From Bradyrhizobium sp. B097 (GTDB lineage Bacteria > Pseudomonadota > Alphaproteobacteria > Rhizobiales > Xanthobacteraceae): 64,000 nucleotides of DNA. Location of the stretch: the NCBI RefSeq assembly GCF_038957035.1, contig NZ_CP152412.1, forward strand, positions 9,048,501-9,112,500, given 5' to 3'. Below the pieces are notes generated by a model. The model was given only the letters and a program-made list of their open reading frames with translations. It was not told the DNA's origin and ran no database searches. Made by a program: the position numbers and the translations under genes. Below are positions 34,940 to 47,620 of this stretch, one piece after another; positions within the stretch are counted from its first letter, which is position 1, and every line of letters begins with the position of its first letter.

Positions 34940-37642
34940 ATGGTTGATACCAAGACCCCTGGCGACAAGACTCTGAGTGTCCCGAGCAAGACGTTGTCGC
35001 TGAAGCCGCGCGTCGAGACGGGCACCGTGCGCCAGAGCTTCAGCCACGGCCGGACCAAGCAGGTCGTGGTCGAGAAACGCGGCAAGCGACGCGTCGGTGG
35101 CGATGGCCCCGGCGAAGCGCATGCGCCGGAACCCGTGGTTGCAAAGCCGGTGGCGCCCGCCCCGAGGCCGCCGCAGGGCCGCCCCTCGGGCCCGCCTCCC
35201 GGCCAGCAACAGCGCAACACCCGCTCCGGCGTGGTGCTGCCGACCCTGACTGAAGACGAGCGTTCCGCACGTGCCAGCGCGCTTGCCGACGCCCGTCAGC
35301 GCGACATCGAGGAGCGTCGTCAGGCCGAAGAGGAAGCCAAGCGCCGCGCTGTCCGCGAGGCTGCCGAGAAGGTCGAGCGTGAAGCCGCCGAGGCCCGCCG
35401 CAAGGCGGAAGAGGAACGCCACCGCCACGAGGAAGAGGCCAAGCGCAAGGCCGAAGTCGAGGCCAAGCGCCGCTTCGGCGAGGGCGAAGCCAAGCCCGGC
35501 GCAGCGCCTGCCGCTGCACCGGCCAGGCCTGCCACAGCCGCACCCGCATCTGCTCCGGCAGCCCGGGCGCCGGCAGCCCGCACCACGACCACGACGCCTG
35601 CGCGCACGCCGGTCGTCGCGCCGAGGCCCCCGGGGGTTGCCGCAGAGGCGGCGGACGAAGACGAAGGTCCGCGCCTGGTGCGCCGTCCCGGCGGCGCCGT
35701 GCGTCCCGTCGCGGCGCCGAAGACCACCCAGAAGCCCGGCCCGCAGAAGCAGCGCGGACGCCTCACCGTCGTCACGGCGCTCACCGCCGACGACGTACGC
35801 GAGCGCTCGATCGCCTCGTTCCGCCGCCGTACCCAGCGTCTGAAGGGTCACGCCGCGAACGAGCAGAAGGAAAAGCTGATTCGCGAGGTCGTCATTCCGG
35901 AAGCGATCACGATCCAGGAACTCGCGAACCGCATGTCGGAGCGCGCGGTCGACGTCATCCGCATGCTGATGAAGCAGGGCGCGATGCACAAGATCACCGA
36001 CGTGATCGATGCCGACACCGCGCAACTGATCGCCGAAGAACTTGGCCATAGCGTCAAGCGCGTCGCCGCGTCCGACGTTGAGGAAGGCCTGTTCGACGTC
36101 GTCGACAATTCCACCGACACCGAGCCGCGTTCGCCCGTGGTCACCGTCATGGGTCACGTCGACCACGGCAAGACCTCGCTGCTCGACGCGCTGCGCCACG
36201 CCAACGTGGTGTCGGGCGAAGCCGGCGGTATCACCCAGCACATCGGTGCCTATCAGGTGACTTCGCCGGAAAGCGGCAAAAAGATCACCTTCATCGATAC
36301 GCCCGGCCACGCCGCGTTCACCGCGATGCGCGCCCGCGGCGCCAAGGTCACCGACATCGTGGTGCTGGTGGTCGCGGCCGATGACGGCGTCATGCCGCAG
36401 ACGATCGAGGCGATCAACCACGCCAAGGCGGCCAAGGTGCCGATGATCGTGGCGATCAACAAGATCGACAAGCCCGATGCGCGGCCGGAGCGCGTGCGCA
36501 CCGAATTGCTGCAGTACGAGGTGCAGGTCGAATCGCTCGGCGGCGACGTCGTCGACGTCGAGGTCTCGGCCAAGAACAAGACCAATCTCGACCGGCTGCT
36601 CGAGATGATCGCGCTGCAGGCCGAAATCCTCGACCTGAAGACCAATTCGCAGCGTCCGGCGGAAGGCACCGTGATCGAAGCCAAGCTCGATCGCGGCCGT
36701 GGTCCGGTCGCGACCGTGCTGGTGCAGCGCGGCACGCTGCGGATCGGCGACATCATCGTGGCCGGTGCCGAGATGGGCCGCGTCCGCGCCTTGATCTCCG
36801 ACCAGGGCGAGAATCTCGACGAGGCCGGCCCGTCCGTGCCGGTCGAGGTGCTCGGCTTCAACGGTCCGCCGGAAGCCGGCGACCGTCTCGCTGTCGTCGA
36901 GAACGAAGCCCGCGCCCGCCAGGTCACGAGCTACCGTGCGCACCAGAAGCGCGAGAACGCGGCTGCCTCGATCTCCGGCATGCGCGGCTCGCTCGAGCAG
37001 ATGATGTCGCAGCTCAAGACCGCGGGCCGCAAGGAGTTCCCGCTGATCGTCAAGGCCGACGTGCAGGGCTCGCTGGAAGCGATCCTGGGTTCGCTCGAGA
37101 AGCTCGGCACCGACGAAGTCGCCGCCCGCATCCTGCATGCCGGCGTCGGCGGCATCTCGGAGTCCGACGTCACGCTGGCGGAAGGCTTCAACGCCGCGAT
37201 CATCGGCTTCTCGGTCCGAGCCAACAAGGAAGCGGCGGCCGCAGCCAAGCGCAACGGCATCGAGATCCGCTACTACAACATCATCTACGACCTCGTGGAT
37301 GACATCAAAAAGGCGATGTCCGGCCTGCTCGCGCCCACGCTGCGCGAAACCATGCTGGGCAACGCGCAGATCCTGGAAGTGTTCAACATTTCCAAGGTCG
37401 GCAAGGTCGCGGGTTGCCGCGTCACCGACGGCACCGTGGAACGCGGCGCCAATGTTCGCCTGATCCGCGACAACGTCGTGGTGCACGAAGGCAAGCTGTC
37501 GACGCTGAAGCGCTTCAAGGATGAAGTGAAGGAAGTGGTCGCCGGCCAGGAATGTGGCATGGCATTCGAGAACTACGGCGACATGCGTGTCGGCGACGTG
37601 ATCGAATGTTACCGCATCGAGACGATCCAGCGCTCTCTGTAA
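34940..37642 (+). CDS. infB: Translation initiation factor IF-2
   Basis: GTPase of 900 aa that delivers initiator fMet-tRNA to the 30S subunit. The N-terminal ~300 residues are a long Ala/Pro/Lys/Glu-rich region with a coiled-coil stretch (residues ~125-185). The G domain has G1 GHVDHGKT near 399-406, G3 DTPGHAAF near 453 and G4 NKID near 507. IF2 domains follow, ending in [18 protein letters not shown]. Several internal ATG/GTG codons could give shorter isoforms as in E. coli; none stands out. Confidence 0.97.
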   Translation: MVDTKTPGDKTLSVPSKTLSLKPRVETGTVRQSFSHGRTKQVVVEKRGKRRVGGDGPGEAHAPEPVVAKPVAPAPRPPQGRPSGPPPGQQQRNTRSGVVLPTLTEDERSARASALADARQRDIEERRQAEEEAKRRAVREAAEKVEREAAEARRKAEEERHRHEEEAKRKAEVEAKRRFGEGEAKPGAAPAAAPARPATAAPASAPAARAPAARTTTTTPARTPVVAPRPPGVAAEAADEDEGPRLVRRPGGAVRPVAAPKTTQKPGPQKQRGRLTVVTALTADDVRERSIASFRRRTQRLKGHAANEQKEKLIREVVIPEAITIQELANRMSERAVDVIRMLMKQGAMHKITDVIDADTAQLIAEELGHSVKRVAASDVEEGLFDVVDNSTDTEPRSPVVTVMGHVDHGKTSLLDALRHANVVSGEAGGITQHIGAYQVTSPESGKKITFIDTPGHAAFTAMRARGAKVTDIVVLVVAADDGVMPQTIEAINHAKAAKVPMIVAINKIDKPDARPERVRTELLQYEVQVESLGGDVVDVEVSAKNKTNLDRLLEMIALQAEILDLKTNSQRPAEGTVIEAKLDRGRGPVATVLVQRGTLRIGDIIVAGAEMGRVRALISDQGENLDEAGPSVPVEVLGFNGPPEAGDRLAVVENEARARQVTSYRAHQKRENAAASISGMRGSLEQMMSQLKTAGRKEFPLIVKADVQGSLEAILGSLEKLGTDEVAARILHAGVGGISESDVTLAEGFNAAIIGFSVRANKEAAAAAKRNGIEIRYYNIIYDLVDDIKKAMSGLLAPTLRETMLGNAQILEVFNISKVGKVAGCRVTDGTVERGANVRLIRDNVVVHEGKLSTLKRFKDEVKEVVAGQECGMAFENYGDMRVGDVIECYRIETIQRSL

Positions 37643-37693
37643 GTCCAAATCTTACGAAGCGGTCTGGGTCCATTTAACTGAAAATGCGACGAC

Positions 37694-37718
37694 GTGGCCG
37701 GACTTTTAGTCCGGCCAC
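37694..37718 (+). other. Perfect 10-bp hairpin between infB and rbfA
   Basis: GTGGCCGGAC-TTTTA-GTCCGGCCAC is a perfect stem of 10 bp with a 5-nt loop and no T-run after it. It lies in the only sizeable gap (160 bp) within the operon before rbfA. It could be an RNase processing site, a 3'-end stabiliser or a weak attenuator. Confidence 0.7.
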
Positions 37719-37802
37719 CGGCGCATCGTCCGATTGAAAGCAAAGCTAGACATTGATGCCCGCGGCCAAGGCCGGCGGGCGCGACGGTTTTGGAAGAAGG
37801 TC

Positions 37803-38213
37803 ATGCCCCGTCAAAAGAAGAGTTCCAGCCCCGGCGGATCGCAACGTCAGCTGCGCGTCGGCGAAACGGTTCGCCATGCGGTTGCCGAGATTCTGTCGCA
37901 GGGTGAGGTCCACGATCCCGATCTGGAAGGCCACATCATCACCGTTCCCGAGGTGCGCATGTCGCCGGACCTGAAGCTCGCCACGGTCTACGTGATGCCG
38001 CTCGGCGGACGCGACACCGACGCGGTGATATCCGCGCTCGAGCGCAACAAGAAGTTCCTTCGCGGCGAGATCGCGCATCGCGTCAACCTGAAATTTGCAC
38101 CCGACATTCGCTTCCGCGTCGATGAGCGATTCGACGAGGCGGAGCGCATCGAGAAACTACTGCGGACACCTGCGGTGCAGCGAGACCTTGCACCCGATTC
38201 GGACGACGAGTGA
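37803..38213 (+). CDS. rbfA: Ribosome-binding factor A
   Basis: KH-fold protein of 136 aa that binds the 16S rRNA 5' region during 30S maturation ([20 protein letters not shown] at the N-terminus; [15 protein letters not shown] and [20 protein letters not shown] toward the C-terminus). The ATG at 37803 gives the normal N-terminal basic segment MPRQKKSS. It overlaps the truB start by 1 bp. Confidence 0.94.
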   Translation: MPRQKKSSSPGGSQRQLRVGETVRHAVAEILSQGEVHDPDLEGHIITVPEVRMSPDLKLATVYVMPLGGRDTDAVISALERNKKFLRGEIAHRVNLKFAPDIRFRVDERFDEAERIEKLLRTPAVQRDLAPDSDDE

Positions 38214-39322
38214 TGACTGTGATGACGACCAACAGCGTGATCGACGCGAAGGATGCCGACGCGCGCGACGCTGAGCGGGATGCTTTTGCCGGGCCGCGCA
38301 CCGACGATGTGCGCCGCACCAACAACGACCCGCGCCAGAAGCACGGCAAGCAGAACCAGCAGCCGCGCCGCGACAAGCGCGACGTCCATGGCTGGGTGGT
38401 GCTCGACAAGCCGATCGGAATGACCTCGACGCAGGCCGTCGCCGTGCTCAAGCGCCTGTTCCAGGCCAAGCGCGCCGGCCATGCCGGCACGCTCGATCCG
38501 CTCGCCTCCGGCGGTCTGCCGATCGCGCTGGGCGAGGCCACCAAGACGGTGCCGTTCGTGATGGACGGCCGCAAGCGCTACCGCTTCACGGTCAGCTGGG
38601 GCGAGGAGCGCGACACCGACGACACCGAGGGACGGCCGGTCAGGACCAGCGAGAGCCGGCCGACCGCCGATTCGATCAGAGACCTGCTGCCGCGCTTCAC
38701 TGGGGTGATCGAGCAGATCCCGCCGCAATATTCGGCCATCAAGGTGCAGGGTGAGCGGGCCTATGATCTGGCACGCGACGGCGAGACCGTAGAACTGAAG
38801 CCTCGCCCGGTCGAGATTCACGAATTAGCCCTTGTAGAACATGGAGATAATGGACAATCCGTGTTCGAGGCCGAGTGCGGCAAGGGAACCTATGTCCGGG
38901 CCCTGGCCCGCGATATGGGCCGGATTCTGGGCTGTTTCGGCCATATCTGCGCCCTGCGGCGGACCCTGGTCGGTCCGTTTACCGAGCGGGACATGATTCC
39001 GCTGGAACAGTTGGAGGCTTTATGCAATAGAGCCGCGTCTGGCGAGGGCAGCCTCGCCGACGCGCTTTTGCCCGTTGAGACCGCGCTGGACGACATCCCG
39101 GCACTGGCCGTCACACGGGCTGATGCGGCAAGGCTCCATAGGGGCCAGGCCGTTTTGTTGCGCGGACGGGATGCGCCCAATACCAGCGGCACAGTCTATG
39201 TCACGGTGGCAGGCCGGCTTCTCGCGCTTGCCGAGATTGGCAATGGCGAACTCATCCCCAAGCGCGTGTTCAACCTGAACGGACTGACTGCCAGTCCGGC
39301 TCGCAACAACGAAAGTAACTGA
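38213..39322 (+). CDS. truB: tRNA pseudouridine(55) synthase TruB
   Basis: Pseudouridine synthase of 369 aa. The catalytic Asp lies in [20 protein letters not shown], and the [16 protein letters not shown] and [15 protein letters not shown] motifs are present. The first ~55 residues (rich in Asp, Arg, Gln) precede the conserved [13 protein letters not shown] and form an unusual charged extension. The start could be ATG 38213 (overlapping the rbfA stop) or ATG 38222. A C-terminal PUA-like part is present ([15 protein letters not shown]). Confidence 0.95.
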   Translation: MTVMTTNSVIDAKDADARDAERDAFAGPRTDDVRRTNNDPRQKHGKQNQQPRRDKRDVHGWVVLDKPIGMTSTQAVAVLKRLFQAKRAGHAGTLDPLASGGLPIALGEATKTVPFVMDGRKRYRFTVSWGEERDTDDTEGRPVRTSESRPTADSIRDLLPRFTGVIEQIPPQYSAIKVQGERAYDLARDGETVELKPRPVEIHELALVEHGDNGQSVFEAECGKGTYVRALARDMGRILGCFGHICALRRTLVGPFTERDMIPLEQLEALCNRAASGEGSLADALLPVETALDDIPALAVTRADAARLHRGQAVLLRGRDAPNTSGTVYVTVAGRLLALAEIGNGELIPKRVFNLNGLTASPARNNESN

Positions 39323-39324
39323 CG

Positions 39325-39594
39325 ATGTCGATTACCGCCGAACGCAAAGCGGAAGTCATCAAGACGAATGCCAACAAAGCCGGCGACACCGGCTCGCCCG
39401 AGGTTCAGGTCGCGATCCTGTCGGAACGCATCAATAACCTCACCGAGCACTTCAAGAGCCATGTGAAGGACAACCATTCACGCCGCGGCCTCCTGAAGCT
39501 GGTGTCGACGCGTCGCTCCCTGCTTGACTACATCAAGCGCAAGGACGAGGCGCGCTACAAGGCGCTGCTCGAGAAGCACAACATCCGTCGTTGA
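39325..39594 (+). CDS. rpsO: 30S ribosomal protein S15
   Basis: Protein of 89 aa with exact family length ([40 protein letters not shown]). It binds the 16S rRNA central domain. It starts 2 bp after truB and ends just before an intrinsic terminator, with pnp following, the classic rpsO-pnp pair. Confidence 0.98.
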   Translation: MSITAERKAEVIKTNANKAGDTGSPEVQVAILSERINNLTEHFKSHVKDNHSRRGLLKLVSTRRSLLDYIKRKDEARYKALLEKHNIRR

Positions 39595-39604
39595 TTTGAG
39601 AAGC

Positions 39605-39630
39605 ACGCGCGCGAGGTTCGCGCGCGTTTT
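39605..39630 (+). terminator. Intrinsic terminator after rpsO
   Basis: Perfect 10-bp stem ACGCGCGCGA / TCGCGCGCGT with a 3-nt loop, continuing into TTTTC. It separates rpsO from pnp. The remaining 39634-39910 contains the pnp leader, in which I see no other feature. Confidence 0.8.
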
Positions 39631-39910
39631 CGTATGGTCGTCCGTGAACTCGGGCTTTCGAATTGTCGAAAGATGATCATGCGCAACAGCATGGCCATCG
39701 CGTCATGCACACTAGCGTCCAGCAGCAATCCGGCCGCTGGACCGGGCAAGATGCCCAGACGACCGAAAGGATGGACGCCATCCGAAATCCAGGGACCATG
39801 GCAGGATCGCCGGATGCTGACCGCAGCAGCGCATCAGTGTCTCGCCGTCTTGGCATGGTCTTTGTGTTTCAGGGCGCCGTGCTTTCGTGAAACCATGAAA
39901 GAAAACCGAA

Positions 39911-42067
<2,157 letters not shown>

Positions 42068-42089
42068 GCCTGTTTGAAATGAAACGACG

Positions 42090-42117
42090 AAGGGCGGCCG
42101 AAAGGCCGCCCTTTTTG
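42090..42117 (+). terminator. Intrinsic terminator after pnp
   Basis: AGGGCGGCC-GAAA-GGCCGCCCT stem (9 bp, GNRA tetraloop) followed by TTTTTG. It ends the rimP-pnp operon. Confidence 0.9.
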
Positions 42118-42275
42118 TTTGATGCGATGCTTGCGCGCGAGACGCCCTGCCGCAGCAATGCGGGATTCCGACGCAGCGTCACAATGACCGTGTTCGAAAC
42201 GGCATAGGGTGGCTTGCACGTATCTCGCTATGCTCTGTCGAAAGCGACACCAGAGTTTCAGGTCAGGAGGAATCG

Positions 42276-43010
42276 ATGTCACCCATATCCCGACGCCATC
42301 TCGTGCTTGCGGCAACCACGGCTGCCGCGGTTGCAGCAGCGCCACGCCTCGTGCTCGGCCAGGCCGCGGCGCAGGCCCCAGCCGGACCATTCAAGATCGA
42401 CCCGCTGACCTATCCCACCAATGCACTGGAGCCGCATATCGACGCCAAGACGATGGAGATCCATCACGACCGGCATCACCAAGCCTATGTCACCAACCTC
42501 AACACATTCGCCAAGGACAATCCGCAAATCGCGGAGAGGCCGGTCACCGAGGTGCTCACCAATCTCGGCGACGTGCCGGACGCGATCCGCACCGGCGTGC
42601 GCAACAACATGGGTGGCCACGCCAACCACACGATGTTCTGGCAGATCATGGGACCGAACGGCGGCACGCCCGACGGCGAAGTGCTCGCCGCGATCGACCG
42701 CGACCTCGGCGGCCTGGAGAAATTGCAGACCGACTTCAACGCCGCCGGCGGACGCGTGTTCGGCTCCGGCTGGGTGTTCGTCACCGTGACCAGGGACGGC
42801 ACGCTCGCGATCGAGACGCGACCGAACCAGGACAATCCGATCATGGACGGCAAGCGCGCGCTGCTCGGCAACGACGTCTGGGAGCACGCCTACTACCTGA
42901 CCTATCAGAACCGACGGCCCGATTATCTCAAGGCGTGGTGGAATACGGTGAACTGGAAGGCCGTGGCCGAGCGTTATGCCGCCGCCAAGGCCGGCACGCT
43001 CGGCGTGTGA
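42276..43010 (+). CDS. Tat-exported superoxide dismutase (Mn/Fe family)
   Basis: Protein of 244 aa. It begins with a twin-arginine signal (SRRHLVLAATTAAAVAAA, predicted cleavage near residue 33), which implies folding with metal in the cytoplasm and export to the periplasm. The SOD fold follows, with ligands His63 (MEIHHDRHHQAYV), His118 (GGHANHTMFW), Asp200 and His204 (DVWEHAYYLTYQ). GGHANH resembles Mn-type enzymes, but metal choice is not certain. The ATG at 42276 has CAGGAGG upstream. It would protect the cell envelope against superoxide. Confidence 0.92.
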   Translation: MSPISRRHLVLAATTAAAVAAAPRLVLGQAAAQAPAGPFKIDPLTYPTNALEPHIDAKTMEIHHDRHHQAYVTNLNTFAKDNPQIAERPVTEVLTNLGDVPDAIRTGVRNNMGGHANHTMFWQIMGPNGGTPDGEVLAAIDRDLGGLEKLQTDFNAAGGRVFGSGWVFVTVTRDGTLAIETRPNQDNPIMDGKRALLGNDVWEHAYYLTYQNRRPDYLKAWWNTVNWKAVAERYAAAKAGTLGV

Positions 43011-43055
43011 GCCGGCGGAGGGCTCGCTCGTTACGAACGGCTGCGCTAGAGTTGA

Positions 43056-43084
43056 AGGCCCCGCGAACCCATCGCGGGGCTTTC
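43056..43084 (+). terminator. Intrinsic terminator after the superoxide dismutase gene
   Basis: GCCCCGCGA-ACCCA-TCGCGGGGC stem (9 bp) followed by TTTC. Confidence 0.8.
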
Positions 43085-43139
43085 TGCTTTGTACGCCCGG
43101 AGCCTCGCCCTCCCGGTGACGAGCGCCAAGGAAACAGTG

Positions 43140-43616
43140 ATGACACGGCCGATCATCCGCCCTGCCCGTCCCGACGAACTTGACGAGATCGCACGCGCCT
43201 GGATGGACAGCTGGGTTTCGACCGGGCTCTCGCAGGCGAGCGAAAGCCTGTTGAACGATCTGCGCGCCCGTCTGCCGCGCGAGATCGCAGGCGGCTGGAG
43301 CCTGTTTGTCGCCGACGATCACGGCACCATCGCCGCCATGCTGGCGCTGCACTTGCCGACCTTTTTGCTCGACCAGCTGATGGTCGTGCCCACCCACCAG
43401 GGCCAGAGCCTCGGACGCGAGTTGCTCGCCTTCACGCGCCGGCAAATGCCCGACGAGATCTGGCTGAAATGCGTCCGCGAGAACGAAAAGGCCTGGCGCT
43501 GGTACGAGCGCGAGGGTTTTGTGTTCGAGAAGGAGGCGATCAATCCGGTTACCGGCTTCATGATGAAGCACTACCGGTGGAAGAGAACAAACCGCACATC
43601 GGAGGCTAACCCATGA
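43140..43616 (+). CDS. GNAT-family N-acetyltransferase
   Basis: Protein of 158 aa with a GNAT fold. Strand 4 is HLPTFLLDQLMVVPTHQGQS, and acetyl-CoA binding Q-x2-G-x-G/A appears as QGQSLGRELLAF. The C-terminal ENEKAWRWYEREGF motif is typical of RimI/small-molecule acetyltransferases. The ATG at 43140 is taken because the family signature IRPARPDELDEIARAWMDSW begins at residue 5. It overlaps the GST gene by 4 bp (ATGA). The substrate is unknown. Confidence 0.82.
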   Translation: MTRPIIRPARPDELDEIARAWMDSWVSTGLSQASESLLNDLRARLPREIAGGWSLFVADDHGTIAAMLALHLPTFLLDQLMVVPTHQGQSLGRELLAFTRRQMPDEIWLKCVRENEKAWRWYEREGFVFEKEAINPVTGFMMKHYRWKRTNRTSEANP

Positions 43617-44209
43617 TCAAGCTGTACTGGTCGCCGCGCTCGCGCTCGTTCTCAGCCATCTGGCTCCTGGAAGAATCCGGCCTGGCTTACGAACGGGTGC
43701 TGACCGATATCAGCACCGGCGCACAGAAGTCGCCGGACTTCCTCAAGATCAACCCGATGGGCAAGGTGCCGGCGTTGACCGACGGCGATGCCCGGCTCGC
43801 CGAGGCCGCCGCGATCTGCGCCTATATCGCCGACCGCTACCCCGAGACCAAGCTCGCGCCGGCCACCAACGATCCGAAGCGCGCACGCTATCTGCAATGG
43901 CTGTTCTTCTCGCCGAGCTGCATCGAGCCGGCGCTGATCCAGCTCTTCACCAAGCTCGAGGTACCGACCAGCACCGCGGCGTGGGGCAGCGCGGCACAGG
44001 TGTTCGACGTGCTCGATGCCGAGTTGCAGAAGGGGCCGTGGATCCTCGGCGATCAGTTCTCCGCCGCCGACATCGCGATCGGCGCGGGACTGAACTTTGC
44101 GGTGCGCGTGTTCAAGATGGTGCCGCCGCGGCCGTCATTCGAGGCCTATATCGACCGCTGCGTGGCGCGGCCCGCGTTCCAGCGCGCGGAGAAGATCGCG
44201 GCGGGATAA
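43613..44209 (+). CDS. Glutathione S-transferase family protein
   Basis: Protein of 198 aa with an N-terminal thioredoxin-like domain (KLYWSPRSRSFSAIWLLEES; cis-Pro in INPMGKVPALTDGD) and an all-helical C-terminal domain (ILGDQFSAADIAIGAGLNFA, the N-capping box). The presumed catalytic Ser/Tyr near residues 6-12 is Ser (SPRSRSF), as in many beta/theta-like bacterial GSTs. It is translationally coupled to the upstream acetyltransferase. The role is probably detoxification; the substrate is unknown. Confidence 0.86.
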   Translation: MIKLYWSPRSRSFSAIWLLEESGLAYERVLTDISTGAQKSPDFLKINPMGKVPALTDGDARLAEAAAICAYIADRYPETKLAPATNDPKRARYLQWLFFSPSCIEPALIQLFTKLEVPTSTAAWGSAAQVFDVLDAELQKGPWILGDQFSAADIAIGAGLNFAVRVFKMVPPRPSFEAYIDRCVARPAFQRAEKIAAG

Positions 44210-44215
44210 CGCGAT

Positions 44216-44302
44216 GTAGCCCGGATGCAGCGAAGCGAAATCCGGGAAACTATCTCCACGTCAACGTCTGTCCCGGATTGCGCTCCGCTCCATCCGGGCT
44301 AC
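44216..44302. repeat. Palindromic repeat family H
   Basis: GTAGCCCGGATGCAGCGAAG ... CTCCATCCGGGCTAC inverted repeat with inner ATCCGGGA / TCCCGGAT. The short hairpin GGTCCCGGCC-CTAG-TCCGGGACG follows at 44311. It lies at the convergent junction of the GST and fabV genes. Confidence 0.82.
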
Positions 44303-44320
44303 GGAGCGGTGGTCCCGGCC

Positions 44321-45493
44321 CTAGTCCGGGACGACGCGCGGATCGACGTCCTGCGTGTAGTCGACGCCGTCGATGCCGAAGCCGAACAGGCGGAGGAACT
44401 GGCTCTTGTATTCGCCGAGGTCCGCCAATTCGCCGAGCGTCTCGGTGGTGAGCAGCGGCCAGCGCCGCGACACTTCCGTCTGCACTTCGGGCGACAGCTC
44501 CCAGTCGTCGACCCGGATGCGCTGCGCGTCGTCGAGCGCGACGCCCTTGCCGAGCTTCGTCCGGAACAGGCGGTCGATCTGCTCGATGCAGCCCTCATGG
44601 AGCCCGAGCTGCTTCATCACCTTGAACAGCACCGTGCCATAGAGCGGCACCACCGGAATGGCCGAGCTCGCCTGGGTGACCACGGCCTTCAGCGCGACGA
44701 CGCGGGCGGCGTCCGCACCGAGCCGGCCCCGGATCGCTTCCGCCTTGCTGTCGAGATCGACCTTGGCGCGGCCGAGCGTGCCGTTCCAGTAGATCGGCCA
44801 GGTCAGTTCGCTGCCGATATAGGTGTAGTTGAGCGTCCGGAAGCCGGGCGCCAGCACGCCGGCATCGGCGAGCTGGTCGATCCAGCGCTTCCAATCATCG
44901 CCGCCCATCACCGCGACCGTGGCCGCGGTTTGCTCCTCGTTCGCCGGCTCGAGGGTGGTCTGGAACACCTCGCCGGTCTCGGTGTCGAGCGTCTTGATCT
45001 CGACCGGGGCACCGAGCGGCTTGATGACCGAGCGATAGGTCTTGCCGGTGTCGGGGTCAGTGCGGACCGGCGCCGCCATGCTGTAGACCAGCATGTCGAG
45101 CTGTCCGAACTTCTCACGCACACGCGCGATGAAGTCTTTCTTCATCTCGTCGGAGAAGGCATCGCCCTCCAGCGTAAGCGGCGAGCGCCCGATCTTCTGG
45201 GCCTCGATCTCGAAGGCACGGTTGTTGTACCAGCCGGCGCTGGCGCTTCTCTTTTCCGACGGCTCGCGCTCCAGCGACACGCCGATCGTGTCCGCGCCGC
45301 CGGCGAAGGTCGCGACGATGCGGCTCGCGAGGCCGTAGCCCGTCGAGCAGCCCAGCACGGCAACGCGTTTCGGGCAGTCCGCGACCGGGCCCTGCTTGAG
45401 AACGTAAGCGATCTGTTCGCGGACATTCGTGGCGCAGCCGACGGGATGTGCCGTCGTGCAGATGAAGCCTCGCACGCGCGGTTCAATAATCAT
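44321..45493 (-). CDS. fabV: Enoyl-ACP (trans-2-enoyl-CoA) reductase FabV
   Basis: Protein of 390 aa of the FabV/TER family. It reduces trans-2-enoyl-ACP with NAD(P)H, the last step of each fatty-acid elongation cycle. The characteristic Y-x8-K motif is Tyr235...Lys244 (YWNGTLGRAK). The N-terminal MIIEPRVRGFICTTAHPVGC and cofactor loop VLGCSTGYGLASRI match the family. The ATG at 45493 is used; an in-frame GTG two codons upstream is possible. It is the third gene of fabA-fabB-fabV on this strand. FabV enzymes are typically insensitive to triclosan, unlike FabI. Confidence 0.95.
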   Translation of the reverse strand: MIIEPRVRGFICTTAHPVGCATNVREQIAYVLKQGPVADCPKRVAVLGCSTGYGLASRIVATFAGGADTIGVSLEREPSEKRSASAGWYNNRAFEIEAQKIGRSPLTLEGDAFSDEMKKDFIARVREKFGQLDMLVYSMAAPVRTDPDTGKTYRSVIKPLGAPVEIKTLDTETGEVFQTTLEPANEEQTAATVAVMGGDDWKRWIDQLADAGVLAPGFRTLNYTYIGSELTWPIYWNGTLGRAKVDLDSKAEAIRGRLGADAARVVALKAVVTQASSAIPVVPLYGTVLFKVMKQLGLHEGCIEQIDRLFRTKLGKGVALDDAQRIRVDDWELSPEVQTEVSRRWPLLTTETLGELADLGEYKSQFLRLFGFGIDGVDYTQDVDPRVVPD

Positions 45494-45571
45494 TCCCACC
45501 CCATTCCGGATCGTTGCAATATCCCCATTCGCTGCCTGCGGACCTCCCTCAGCAAGCGAGGAGAGGCGAAA

Positions 45572-46795
45572 TCAGGCATCAAGCCGCCTGAATACCAGCG
45601 TGGCGTTGGTGCCGCCGAAGCCGAACGAGTTCGACAGCACGGTCGTGAGCTTGACGTTGTCGATGCGCTTGCGCACGATCGGCATGTCGGCAAACACCGG
45701 ATCGAGCTCGGTGATATGCGCGCTTTCGCAGATGAAGCCGTTGTTCAGCATCAGCAGCGAGTAGATCGCTTCCTGCACGCCGGTAGCGCCGAGCGAATGG
45801 CCGGTCAGCGCCTTGGTCGCCGAGATCGGCGGGCACTTGTCGCCGGTGCCGAACACCTTGCGGATCGCCTCGATCTCCGGCGGATCGCCGGCCGGCGTCG
45901 AGGTGGCGTGCGGATTGATGTAGTCGACCGGCGTGTCCACCGTCGACATCGCCATGCGCATGCAGCGCTCGGCGCCTTCGCCCGACGGCGCCACCATGTC
46001 GTATCCGTCGGAGGTCGCGCCGTAGCCGACGACCTCACCGTAGATCCGCGCGCCGCGCGCCCTGGCATGCTCGAGCTCTTCGAGCACCACGACCCCTGCG
46101 CCACCGGCGATCACGAAACCGTCGCGGCTGATGTCGTAGGGACGCGAGGCGGTCGCCGGCGTGTCGTTGTACTTCGACGACATGGCGCCCATGGCGTCGA
46201 ACAGCACCGATAGCGTCCAGTCGAGTTCCTCGCAGCCGCCGGCGAAGATGATGTCCTGCTTGCCGATCTGGATCGTCTCGTAGGCATTGCCGATGCAATG
46301 GTTCGACGTCGCGCAGGCCGAGGAGATCGAGTAGTTCACGCCCTTGATCTTGAACCAGGTCGCGAGCGTCGCCGACGCGGTCGAGGACATTCCCTTCGGC
46401 ACGGCGAACGGACCAACGCGCTTCGGGCCCTTGGCGCGCGCGATGTCGGCGGCCTCCACCAGCGTGCGCGTCGACGGTCCGCCGGATCCCATGATGATGC
46501 CGGTGCGGATGTTGGAGACCTCGTTCTCCTCGAGGCCGGAGTCGCGGATCGCCTGCTCCATGGCGACGTGATTCCACGCAGCACCTTCGGCGAGGAACCG
46601 CATCGCGCGGCGATCGATCACCTCGGCGGGATTGAGTGTCGGCGCACCGTGCACCTGCGAACGGAAGCCGAGCTCAGCAGCCTTCTCCGCACGCGAAATG
46701 CCCGACTTTGCCTCGTAGAGGCTCGCAAGCACTTCCTGGGTGTTGTTACCGATGGACGAGACAATCCCCATCCCCGTGATGACAACCCGCCTCAT
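45572..46795 (-). CDS. fabB: Beta-ketoacyl-ACP synthase I
   Basis: Condensing enzyme of 407 aa with the Cys-His-His triad: Cys161 ([11 protein letters not shown]), His296 ([12 protein letters not shown]) and His333 ([13 protein letters not shown]). It elongates acyl-ACPs and, with FabA, is needed for unsaturated fatty acids. Length and sequence are typical of FabB rather than FabF. It lies 43 bp downstream of fabA and 78 bp upstream of fabV. Confidence 0.96.
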   Translation of the reverse strand: MRRVVITGMGIVSSIGNNTQEVLASLYEAKSGISRAEKAAELGFRSQVHGAPTLNPAEVIDRRAMRFLAEGAAWNHVAMEQAIRDSGLEENEVSNIRTGIIMGSGGPSTRTLVEAADIARAKGPKRVGPFAVPKGMSSTASATLATWFKIKGVNYSISSACATSNHCIGNAYETIQIGKQDIIFAGGCEELDWTLSVLFDAMGAMSSKYNDTPATASRPYDISRDGFVIAGGAGVVVLEELEHARARGARIYGEVVGYGATSDGYDMVAPSGEGAERCMRMAMSTVDTPVDYINPHATSTPAGDPPEIEAIRKVFGTGDKCPPISATKALTGHSLGATGVQEAIYSLLMLNNGFICESAHITELDPVFADMPIVRKRIDNVKLTTVLSNSFGFGGTNATLVFRRLDA

Positions 46796-46838
46796 GTTCG
46801 CCTCGCCCTGCCTTTGTGTTGCCGCATGATGATCCTGC

Positions 46839-47360
46839 TCAAGATGGCGCCGTGCCCTGCTTGAACAATCCGACCTTCAAGTCCTTGGCGCGATAAATAA
46901 TCTCGTCGTCCATGGAAAGCCACCCGTCGGCAATTCCAAGCACGAGCTTTGACCGCATCACGCGCTTGATATCGATGTTGTACACAACCTTGCGCGCCTG
47001 CGGCAGCACCTGTCCGGAGAACTTCAGCTCGCCGAGGCCGAGCGCGCGGCCACGACCTTCGCCACCGATCCAGCCAAGGTAGAAGCCGACCATTTGCCAC
47101 ATGGCATCGAGGCCGAGGCAGCCCGGCATCACCGGATCGTTCTTGAAATGGCAGCCGAAGAACCAGAGATCCGGTTTCACTTCGAGCTCGGCGCGCACCA
47201 GCCCCTTGCCGTACTCGCCGCCGGTTTGCGAGATCTCACTGATGCGATCGAACATCAGCATCGGTGGCAGCGGCAACTGGGCGTTGCCGGGACCGAACAG
47301 CTCGCCCCGCCCGCAAGCCAGCAAATCCTCGTATTCGTAACCGCCGCGCCGATCCAGCAT
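46839..47360 (-). CDS. fabA: 3-hydroxydecanoyl-ACP dehydratase/isomerase
   Basis: Hot-dog-fold enzyme of 173 aa that dehydrates 3-hydroxydecanoyl-ACP and isomerises the product, introducing the cis double bond. The active-site His71 lies in [17 protein letters not shown] and Asp85 in the same block. It is the first gene of fabA-fabB-fabV and is divergent from irr, an arrangement shared by many Rhizobiales. Confidence 0.96.
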   Translation of the reverse strand: MLDRRGGYEYEDLLACGRGELFGPGNAQLPLPPMLMFDRISEISQTGGEYGKGLVRAELEVKPDLWFFGCHFKNDPVMPGCLGLDAMWQMVGFYLGWIGGEGRGRALGLGELKFSGQVLPQARKVVYNIDIKRVMRSKLVLGIADGWLSMDDEIIYRAKDLKVGLFKQGTAPS

Positions 47361-47620
47361 CCTCTTTACACCTCTGATGTCCCGATGAAGCGCTTTGCTT
47401 GGTCGGACCTTAATCTACCCACGGGAACCGGAATATCCCGTCCCGCATCTTGGCGCTACCTGGGTACGCTACCGGCCTGTTATCTCTGCCGAAAGCGCAT
47501 ATGTGGTCCGCGCGCTCTCTAACATAGGGCCAACTGGGCGGCAAAGCGGCATTCCGATGATAAATTGCCGTTTCTCCTTAGGTTTCTACCGCAGCTTGGA
47601 TTCGTTCTAGTTGCGAAAAA

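Noticed and set aside
34490-37648. A 1052-codon open frame antisense to infB
   Set aside because: GC-rich codon bias of infB leaves the opposite strand open. The translation is His/Asp/Arg-rich with no domain, and infB is unmistakable.
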